A DNA stretch of 16,013 bases from Bacteroidales bacterium (GTDB lineage: Bacteria > Bacteroidota > Bacteroidia > Bacteroidales > Bacteroidaceae), in NCBI GenBank assembly GCA_004552195.1, contig SFPC01000081.1, forward strand, positions 1 through 16,013. Reading direction: 5' to 3'. This document shows, piece by piece, positions 7,392-12,397 of this stretch. A model generated the notes under the pieces. The model saw nothing but the letters and a program-made list of their open reading frames with translations. It searched no databases and was not told where the DNA came from. A program made the translations under genes and the position numbers. Every line of letters begins with the position of its first letter. Within the stretch, counting starts at the first letter, position 1.

Positions 7392-7864
7392 GAGGAGAGG
7401 TTTTGTGTGCGCCATGTGTCGCGCACGGTTTGGCGTGCTCTTGAGAGTTGCATTCTTACGGCAGCCTGCTGCATTCTGAAGTGGTTGGCAATCTGCTCGT
7501 AAGTGTAGCCGTCGCAGTCGCGCATTTTCATGATGTCCTGCTGGAGGGGCGTGAGCTTTTCCCGGATGATGCGTTCCACCTGTCGGTACTTCTCGTCGGC
7601 GGCAGCTTGCATTTCAGCCGCGTTGTCGGCCATGGTGTCGCGTGTTTCATCGATGGGCACCGATTGTTCCGCCTGTCGTCGTCGCACTCTATCAATGCTC
7701 AGGTTGCGTACGGTGGTGGTCATCAGTGCCGGTACGACGTCGGGTGGCACTTCCGGGTATTTCACCCACAGCCTTACAAAGGCATCCTGCAAAGCATCTT
7801 CCGCGTCTTCTTTGTTGCCTGTGATGAGGCGGGCGCATCCGTCTGAAAACCTCCGGCAGTGCAT
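7388..7864 (-). CDS. ECF-type RNA polymerase sigma factor
   Basis: Predicted 158-aa sigma-70 family protein of the extracytoplasmic function type. Region 2 is recognisable as ITGNKEDAEDALQDAFVRLW (14-33) and TTTVRNLSIDRVRRR (49-63). Region 4 is at about 98-150: KLTPLQQDIMKMRDCDGYTYEQIA and the recognition helix AAVRMQLSRARQTVRD. The downstream membrane protein, coupled through a 4-nt overlap, is its likely anti-sigma factor. It probably directs the operon that follows, and perhaps itself. The N-terminus is oddly short: region 2.1 is largely missing, and another frame starting at the ATG at 7886 (MAKPAETNALPEVFRRM) would supply a better lead-in if shifted by one base. A frameshift, a sequencing error or true shortening are all possible. 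Confidence 0.85.
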   Translation of the reverse strand: MHCRRFSDGCARLITGNKEDAEDALQDAFVRLWVKYPEVPPDVVPALMTTTVRNLSIDRVRRRQAEQSVPIDETRDTMADNAAEMQAAADEKYRQVERIIREKLTPLQQDIMKMRDCDGYTYEQIANHFRMQQAAVRMQLSRARQTVRDTWRTQNLSS

Positions 7865-8018
7865 TTGTTTCGGCCGGTTTTGCCATTGTGCGTAGGTTTT
7901 GTTTATAAGGTAAACGCAAAGGAATGTGTTTTGTAACGTGTTTTAGTGTAAAATGTTTGTTTTTTTTGAAAAAAAGAGTGTGCGCGTGAGGATAAGGCTA
8001 TGCTGTTTGTATTTTTGT

Positions 8019-8264
8019 ATAAGATAGGCTGCGGCTCGGAAGAGAAAAAATAAAACCGTCGTTTTGTTTTTTTTCTTTTCTCGCCTTGCACTATCTTTGA
8101 ATAAGACAGGCTGCGGCTCGGAAGAGAAAAAACAAAACTGGCGTTTTGTTTTTTTTCTTCTCTCGCCTTGCAATATCTTTGAATAAGACAGGCTGCGGCT
8201 CGGAAGAGAAAAAACAAAACTGGCGTTTTGTTTTTTTTCTTCTCTCGCCTTGCACTATCTTTGC
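8019..8264 (+). repeat. Three tandem 82-bp promoter-bearing repeats
   Basis: Units lie at 8019-8100, 8101-8182 and 8183-8264. Units 2 and 3 differ at one base apart from the last position; unit 1 differs from them at about six. Each unit has a GGCTGCGGCTCGGAAGAG block, a hairpin with A/C-rich and G/T-rich arms (AAAAAACAAAAC / GTTTTGTTTTTT, 4-nt loop, one wobble in unit 1), a T tract, and a terminal core CTCGCCTTGCACTATCTTTG (one change in unit 2, one T earlier in unit 1). TATCTTTG in each is an exact TAnnTTTG -7 box (8092, 8174, 8256). Because 82 is not a multiple of 3, the open frames crossing the array are not genes. The array lies between the divergent sigma factor and lipoprotein genes; 7865-8018 shows nothing else I can identify. 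Confidence 0.9.
8250..8263 (+). promoter_or_regulatory. Putative promoter of the lipoprotein-transporter operon
   Basis: TTGCACTATCTTTG at the end of the third repeat holds an exact -7 box (8256-8263). Transcription would begin near 8270, giving a leader of about 44 nt to the ATG at 8314. The upstream T-rich tract of the repeat may stand in for the -33 element. The same boxes in repeats 1 and 2 could act as extra upstream starts. Confidence 0.65.
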
Positions 8265-8313
8265 CCGAGTATTTAACGGGCGTTTTATACCCCTCAACCT
8301 CAAACCTTTGCTG

Positions 8314-8835
8314 ATGCGACCTTTTCTTTCCTTATATATAATAGGAGTGCTCCTCACCTTTGCGGCCTGCGTTTCGGAAGATGCGCCCGATGCCGAGCTA
8401 GTTGCCGACCGTGGCGATGTGGTCAGGGTGGGGCAGGCGTTGCCCGCCTTCAACGTGCAGCTGTCCGACGGAACCCCTGCCGGCAATCTCCAATGTCGGG
8501 GCAAGCAGAGTGTCATCGTCTTTTTCCACACTACCTGTCCCGATTGCCGGCGCGAGCTGGCGGAGTTGCAACAGGTATATGCCGAAAGGGGCGACAGCGT
8601 TTACTTCCTCTGCATCAGCCGCCAGCAACCTTCTGAGGAAATTGAGACTTATTGGCAGGATAACCGGCTTACATTACCTTATTCCGCACAGCCCGACAGG
8701 GCGGTGTACAACCTTTTTGCCACAGCCTATATACCCCGTGTTTATGTGGCTGACACGGCCACCGTGGTGCGCACCGTTTTTGTGGAGCAGATGGGAGCCG
8801 ACGGGCTGCGCGCCGCGCTCGACGAATTGAATTAA
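8314..8835 (+). CDS. Thioredoxin-fold lipoprotein (TlpA/ResA-like)
   Basis: Predicted 173-aa exported lipoprotein. The N-terminus is a lipoprotein signal peptide ending LLTFAAC, with lipidated Cys19, then the linker SEDAPDAE. The mature part is a TlpA/AhpC-TSA-like thioredoxin domain: GQALPAFNVQLSDG (40-53), VIVFFHTTCPDCRRE (67-81) with the redox pair Cys75-Cys78 (CPDC), and YIPRVYV (139-145) with the expected cis-proline Pro141. It probably works as a periplasmic thiol-disulfide reductase or exchange protein. The ATG at 8314 starts the signal peptide; the frame extends upstream into the repeats, but that part is repeat-derived. The transporter gene follows after 21 nt, suggesting one operon. 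Its redox partner is unknown. Confidence 0.85.
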   Translation: MRPFLSLYIIGVLLTFAACVSEDAPDAELVADRGDVVRVGQALPAFNVQLSDGTPAGNLQCRGKQSVIVFFHTTCPDCRRELAELQQVYAERGDSVYFLCISRQQPSEEIETYWQDNRLTLPYSAQPDRAVYNLFATAYIPRVYVADTATVVRTVFVEQMGADGLRAALDELN

Positions 8836-8856
8836 ACTTTTACAAATCTGATAACC

Positions 8857-10122
8857 ATGAATTGTTTTGTTCTGAAAACGCGCCTCACGGCGATGAATTT
8901 TCTGGAGTTTGCCGTGTGGGGAGCCTACCTCACCTCGATGGGAGCCTATCTGGCTTCGCACGGCCTGGGACCCCACATCGGTTGGTTCTATGCCATACAG
9001 GGTATAGTATCTCTCTTCATGCCCGGTCTGATAGGCATCATTGCCGACCGTTGGATACCCGGACAACGGTTGCTCGGCCTGTGCCACCTGCTGGCCGGCG
9101 GCTTCATGCTTGCCGCCGCCGCTTATGCCCTCCGTGCCGGCGAGGTGGTGGAGCTGGCACCGCTTTTCAGCCTTTACACGCTGAGCGTGGCCTTTTATAT
9201 GCCCACCATCGCGCTGAGTAATTCGGTGGCTTTCTGCGGACTGACACAGGCCGGCTTGGACACCGTGAAGGCGTTCCCGCCCATCCGCGTGTTCGGCACG
9301 GTGGGTTTCATCTGTACCATGCTGGCTGTCAACTTTCTTGGTTTTCAGGATAATCCTTACCAGCTTGTGTTGTCCGGCGGCCTGAGTCTGGTGCTGGCTG
9401 TTTATGCCCAAACGCTTCCCGCTTGCCCAGTCAACAAAAATGCAGGTAGAAAGTCGGTGGTTGAGGCTCTCGGCCTCGACGCTTTCCGATTGTTCAAACA
9501 GCGGCGCATGGCGGTGTTCTTCATCTTCTCCATGCTGCTCGGCGTAAGCCTGCAAATCACCAACGGATATGCCAACCCCTTCATCTCAGGCTTCCGCGAC
9601 ATTCCCGAATATGCCGGTACTTTCGGTGCGAACAACGCCAACGCCCTCATTTCCCTTTCGCAGATGAGCGAAACCCTTTGCATCCTACTCATCCCCTTCT
9701 GCCTGAAACGTTTTGGCATCAAGCGTGTCATGATGATTTCCATGTTGGCGTGGGTGTTGCGCTTTGGCCTTTTCGGTTTGGGCGACCCGGGACCCGGCGT
9801 GTGGATGTTCGTGCTCTCGATGATAGTTTACGGCGTGGCGTTCGACTTCTTCAACATTTCGGGTGCCTTGTTCGTTGACCAGCATACACAGCCCGAAATC
9901 CGGAGCAGTGCGCAGGGATTGTTCATGATTATGACCAATGGCTTCGGTGCTTCCATCGGCACTATAGCCGCTCAGGAGGTGGTGAACCATTTCGTCTATT
10001 TCGTTCCCGAATCCCAGCAGCTGGAAGGCTGGCGCACGTGCTGGTTCATCTTTGCCGCCTACGCTTTCATCGTTCTCGTGTTCTTCACCTTTATCTTCAA
10101 AGAGAAGGAAACAAAAAGCTGA
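8857..10122 (+). CDS. NupG-like nucleoside:H+ symporter (MFS)
   Basis: Predicted 421-aa inner-membrane transporter with about 12 hydrophobic helices. The N-terminal MNFLEFAVWGAYLTSMGAYL, the loop GIIADRW (60-66) and especially AFPPIRVFGTVGFI after helix 4 are typical of the nucleoside:proton symporter family that includes NupG and XapB. The likely role is uptake of ribo- or deoxyribonucleosides. This fits the cytidine deaminase and pyrimidine genes elsewhere in the window, although they are in another operon. It lies 21 nt after the thioredoxin-like lipoprotein gene. Substrate range cannot be read from the sequence. No clear terminator follows; the next 70 nt lead into a decayed repeat. Confidence 0.9.
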   Translation: MNCFVLKTRLTAMNFLEFAVWGAYLTSMGAYLASHGLGPHIGWFYAIQGIVSLFMPGLIGIIADRWIPGQRLLGLCHLLAGGFMLAAAAYALRAGEVVELAPLFSLYTLSVAFYMPTIALSNSVAFCGLTQAGLDTVKAFPPIRVFGTVGFICTMLAVNFLGFQDNPYQLVLSGGLSLVLAVYAQTLPACPVNKNAGRKSVVEALGLDAFRLFKQRRMAVFFIFSMLLGVSLQITNGYANPFISGFRDIPEYAGTFGANNANALISLSQMSETLCILLIPFCLKRFGIKRVMMISMLAWVLRFGLFGLGDPGPGVWMFVLSMIVYGVAFDFFNISGALFVDQHTQPEIRSSAQGLFMIMTNGFGASIGTIAAQEVVNHFVYFVPESQQLEGWRTCWFIFAAYAFIVLVFFTFIFKEKETKS

Positions 10123-10182
10123 TTCCCAAAGGCCGATTCTCCAAACTGCCGGGGGTAAACTTTGAACTCTACAACTTTTAGA

Positions 10183-10359
10183 CTACTTTGAATAAGATTG
10201 GCTGCGGCTCGTCAAAGGAAAAATGAAAAACTTGCAGCTTTTGAATAAAGCCGGCGGCAGTTCGGAAAAGAAATTGCAAAACCTTGCGGTTTTTCTTTCT
10301 TTTCTCTCACTTTGCACGGCTTTTCTTTTTTCTTTGCGCTCGCATTGCACTATCTTTGT
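10183..10359 (+). repeat. Decayed copies of the 82-bp repeat upstream of trxA
   Basis: A first truncated unit begins at TTGAATAAGATTGGCTGCGGCTCG (10188-10211). A second begins at GAATAAAGCCGGCGGCAGTTCGG (10243-10265) and has its own hairpin (AAAACC 10278-10283, TTGC loop, GGTTTT 10288-10293), a T/C-rich tract and a terminal TTGCACTATCTTTG. Order of parts is the same as in the array at 8019-8264, but the sequence has diverged and contains an extra T/C-rich insertion before the promoter core. Confidence 0.7.
10345..10358 (+). promoter_or_regulatory. Putative trxA promoter
   Basis: TTGCACTATCTTTG ends in TATCTTTG (10351-10358), an exact TAnnTTTG box, and matches the core that ends the 82-bp repeats. 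It lies 42 nt before the trxA ATG. Unlike the rest of the surrounding repeat, this core is fully preserved, which suggests it is under selection. Confidence 0.7.
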
Positions 10360-10400
10360 CCCGCAATAGCAATAACCATCTAATTAAAACGATAAGAACA

Positions 10401-10715
10401 ATGGCAAAAATCATCACTGACGCAAACTATGCGGAATTTTTGGAGGCAGGTATGCCTTTTGTAATCGATTTCTCCGCCACCTGGTGTGGTCCTTGCAAGA
10501 AGATAGCTCCCATCATCGACGAACTGGCAGACGAATATGAAGGAAAGGTCGTTATAGGTAAATGTGACGTGGACGACAACGATGAACTTACTTCTCGCTT
10601 CGGCATTCGCAATGTGCCCACCGTGCTTTTTATAAAAAATGGCGAGGTGGTAGATAAGCATGTCGGCGCAGCCCCCAAGAGTGAGTTCGTTAACAAAATC
10701 GAAGGTCTGCTCTAA
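10401..10715 (+). CDS. trxA: Thioredoxin
   Basis: Cytosolic dithiol-disulfide oxidoreductase of 104 aa, the usual size. It has the active site WCGPCK (28-33; Cys29, Cys32), preceded by VIDFSATW, the buried Asp of the CDVDDN segment, and the cis-proline in NVPTVLF (Pro73). It would be reduced by thioredoxin reductase and supply electrons to ribonucleotide reductase, peroxiredoxins and others. The ATG at 10401 was chosen because the 39 upstream in-frame residues come from repeat and promoter DNA. It appears to be transcribed alone, from a repeat-derived promoter to a stem-loop at 10740-10808. Confidence 0.95.
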   Translation: MAKIITDANYAEFLEAGMPFVIDFSATWCGPCKKIAPIIDELADEYEGKVVIGKCDVDDNDELTSRFGIRNVPTVLFIKNGEVVDKHVGAAPKSEFVNKIEGLL

Positions 10716-10739
10716 ATTTTTCAACTTTAAGATTTTCAT

Positions 10740-10808
10740 AAACGACAACCGCAATAGCTGCTGCAACTTGGGATGTTGTCAGCGTTGTCTCGGCTGTCGT
10801 TTTTATTT
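10740..10808 (+). terminator. Probable trxA terminator
   Basis: AAACGACAACCG (10740-10751) pairs with CGGCTGTCGTTT (10791-10802; one G-U pair) around a 39-nt loop that can form a smaller inner stem. It is followed by TTTATTTT. A second sequence, CGGTTGTCGCTTT, further on (starting about 10866) could also pair with the same left arm. Confidence 0.6.
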
Positions 10809-10898
10809 TCACGGTGAACAACAGGAGCAACGAAAGGCAAGCATCCGCTCATCCGCGAGTTGTTTCGGTTGTCGCTTTCATTTAAAGAATAGATTGTT

Positions 10899-11231
10899 AT
10901 GTCATTCGACGATGAACTCTTGGACGATGCACAACACGATGCGCAGGCTGTAGAATATATTCGGCAGCATTTGCCGCAGGAATTGCAGGAAACACTTGAC
11001 GACGAGCTCTTGTATTATTTCCTCGATCTCACGGTGGAGTATTTGGCCGAGAGCGAGATACTCGATGCCGAGCCCGACAGTGATGGTTTTGTGGAAATTG
11101 ACGCGGAAGCTATCGCGAATCATCTCGCCAAAAAAGCCAAGAAGGAAGGCATGGGCGATTTCTCACCCTCGGACCTCCTTTTGTTTGTGCAGGCTCAGTT
11201 GGATTTTGAAATGGGCGAGGAAGAAGAATAG
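10899..11231 (+). CDS. Small acidic conserved hypothetical protein
   Basis: Predicted 110-aa cytosolic protein, strongly acidic, beginning MSFDDELLDDAQHDAQAVEYI and ending in FEMGEEEE. No signal peptide, membrane segment or catalytic motif is visible. Most of it looks helical: AVEYIRQHLPQELQ, DDELLYYFLDLTVEYL, AEAIANHLAKKAKKEGM. I recall similar short acidic proteins in other Bacteroidales, so it is probably real and conserved, but I know of no function. It follows trxA by 183 nt and a terminator, so it is likely expressed on its own, and it ends before a clear hairpin terminator. Its amino-acid make-up suggests a protein-binding role, which is only a guess. Confidence 0.75.
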   Translation: MSFDDELLDDAQHDAQAVEYIRQHLPQELQETLDDELLYYFLDLTVEYLAESEILDAEPDSDGFVEIDAEAIANHLAKKAKKEGMGDFSPSDLLLFVQAQLDFEMGEEEE

Positions 11232-11270
11232 TACCACTTCTTTCAAAAGAAATATTCATTTCGTATGGTT

Positions 11271-11310
11271 AAGGTCGGAAACGTTTGTTTTCCGGCCTTT
11301 TGATTTTTTT
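11271..11310 (+). terminator. Intrinsic terminator after the acidic protein gene
   Basis: AAGGTCGGAAA (11271-11281) pairs with TTTCCGGCCTT (11289-11299; one G-U) around a 7-nt loop, followed by TTGATTTTTTT. A textbook rho-independent terminator, 40 nt past the stop codon. The rest of 11311-11473 holds no gene I can support and no clear promoter box. Confidence 0.85.
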
Positions 11311-11473
11311 CCACTGCTACGTTTCTTGTTTCAACTCGCCGGATTGCGGTGCAAAAAAATGCATTATTTTATTTGTCGGGGGTTACTTACCATCTATGAG
11401 CTGCATAAAGGGGTGTAGATGCAAAAGTTGTATCTCTTGATTACTCATTTATTTACACCAAACGTATACAATA

Positions 11474-12208
11474 ATGGAAAACGAAAAAAACAGAACAGCC
11501 ATCCAGAAGACTCAGGTTTTCAATGTCGTTATCTTGGACCGCAGTGGTTCGATGGAAACCATCCGTAAGGCAGCCATTGACGGATTTAACGAAACTTTGG
11601 CCGGTATCCGTAAGGCTCAGGAAAAATATGCCGACACTCAGGACCACTACGTTACTTTGGTTACGTTTTGCAGCTGCTCTACGCAGTATGTGTTCGACAA
11701 GACCCCCATTGCCGATACGCACCCTTTGACCGAAAACGACTATCAACCCTGCTGCTGCACCCCTCTGTTCGATGCCATGGGCATTACGCTCACAGCCATG
11801 CGCCGGCACGTGAAGGACATGGACGATGCTGTAGTCATGGTCACCATTATCACCGATGGTATGGAGAATGCTTCGTGCGAATACAATGGTGCGTCCATCA
11901 AAGCCTTGGTAGAGCAATTGCGCCAGGAAGGTTGGTCGTTCACTTACATGGGTGCCAATCAGGATGCCGTAGAGGTGGCCATCAGCTTGTCCATTCGCAA
12001 CGCCCGCAACTTCGATTACACCAATGAGGGCACACGTCAGTCAATGGGAAGGGACAGTTCGACTCGCATGAATTTCTTCGACCGTTTAAATGTCATGAAG
12101 CAGAGCGAAGCATGCGGGGCTATGGCTCCCATGGATGCCAATGAACGCCGGCAATGCTACACGACGATGGCCGATGAGGCTTTCGACGAAGTAGAGAGCC
12201 AAGAGTAG
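11474..12208 (+). CDS. VWA-domain protein with cysteine clusters
   Basis: Predicted 244-aa cytosolic protein consisting mostly of a von Willebrand factor A domain. The metal-ion-dependent adhesion site is complete: DRSGS (22-26, DxSxS), the conserved Thr96 in CCCTPLFDAMG, and Asp128 in IITDGMEN. Such domains bind a divalent metal and mediate protein-protein contacts. There is no signal peptide or membrane helix. Two cysteine clusters lie near the metal site, CSC (66-68) and CCC (93-95), the latter directly before Thr96. The C-terminus (180-244) is polar and helical with several Met and Arg residues. The gene appears to stand alone, between two terminators, so partners are unknown; no AAA ATPase partner is present here. 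Confidence 0.85.
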   Translation: MENEKNRTAIQKTQVFNVVILDRSGSMETIRKAAIDGFNETLAGIRKAQEKYADTQDHYVTLVTFCSCSTQYVFDKTPIADTHPLTENDYQPCCCTPLFDAMGITLTAMRRHVKDMDDAVVMVTIITDGMENASCEYNGASIKALVEQLRQEGWSFTYMGANQDAVEVAISLSIRNARNFDYTNEGTRQSMGRDSSTRMNFFDRLNVMKQSEACGAMAPMDANERRQCYTTMADEAFDEVESQE

Positions 12209-12218
12209 CCATTGACGT

Positions 12219-12240
12219 GCCACTTTCTGAATGAAGTGGC
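12219..12240 (+). terminator. Small hairpin after the VWA gene
   Basis: GCCACTT (12219-12225) pairs with AAGTGGC (12234-12240) around an 8-nt loop, 11 nt past the stop codon. No strong U tract follows, so it may protect the mRNA 3' end or assist the larger hairpin downstream. Confidence 0.4.
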
Positions 12241-12266
12241 GGGTAGCTGGTTATTTTGATAAACAG

Positions 12267-12349
12267 CAAGAGAGCGGGTTTCCAAACTTCTGCTCATCAT
12301 AACCGTCGGATGCGGTTGGTGATGGCAGGGTTGGAAACCCGCTCTCTTG
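12267..12349. terminator. Large bidirectional terminator hairpin
   Basis: CAAGAGAGCGGGTTTCCAA (12267-12285) and its exact inverse (12331-12349) form a 19-bp perfect stem. The 45-nt interior holds a second stem (AACCG 12301-12305 with CGGTT 12313-12317) flanked by further partial pairing. It lies between the convergent VWA gene and the GLUG-repeat gene, 48 nt past the stop of the latter, and can terminate both. Confidence 0.8.
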
Positions 12350-12397
12350 TTTATGATTGGTGTAGACAGTAAACTGTCGACACTGTGTGGCGATTGT

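Noticed and set aside
8019..8264. CRISPR array
   Set aside because: The units are contiguous 82-bp tandem repeats with no unique spacers and no cas genes nearby.
8146..8313. N-terminal extension of the lipoprotein frame
   Set aside because: It is repeat and promoter sequence; the ATG at 8314 begins a proper lipoprotein signal peptide.
7903..8531. Minus-strand open frames with repeated REEKKQN and SSEPQP segments
   Set aside because: They are translations of the 82-bp repeat. The period is not a multiple of 3, so successive units are read in different frames and no protein repeat is conserved.
10284..10400. 39-residue N-terminal extension of thioredoxin
   Set aside because: It would be translated from promoter and repeat DNA; MAKIITD at 10401 gives a full-length thioredoxin.
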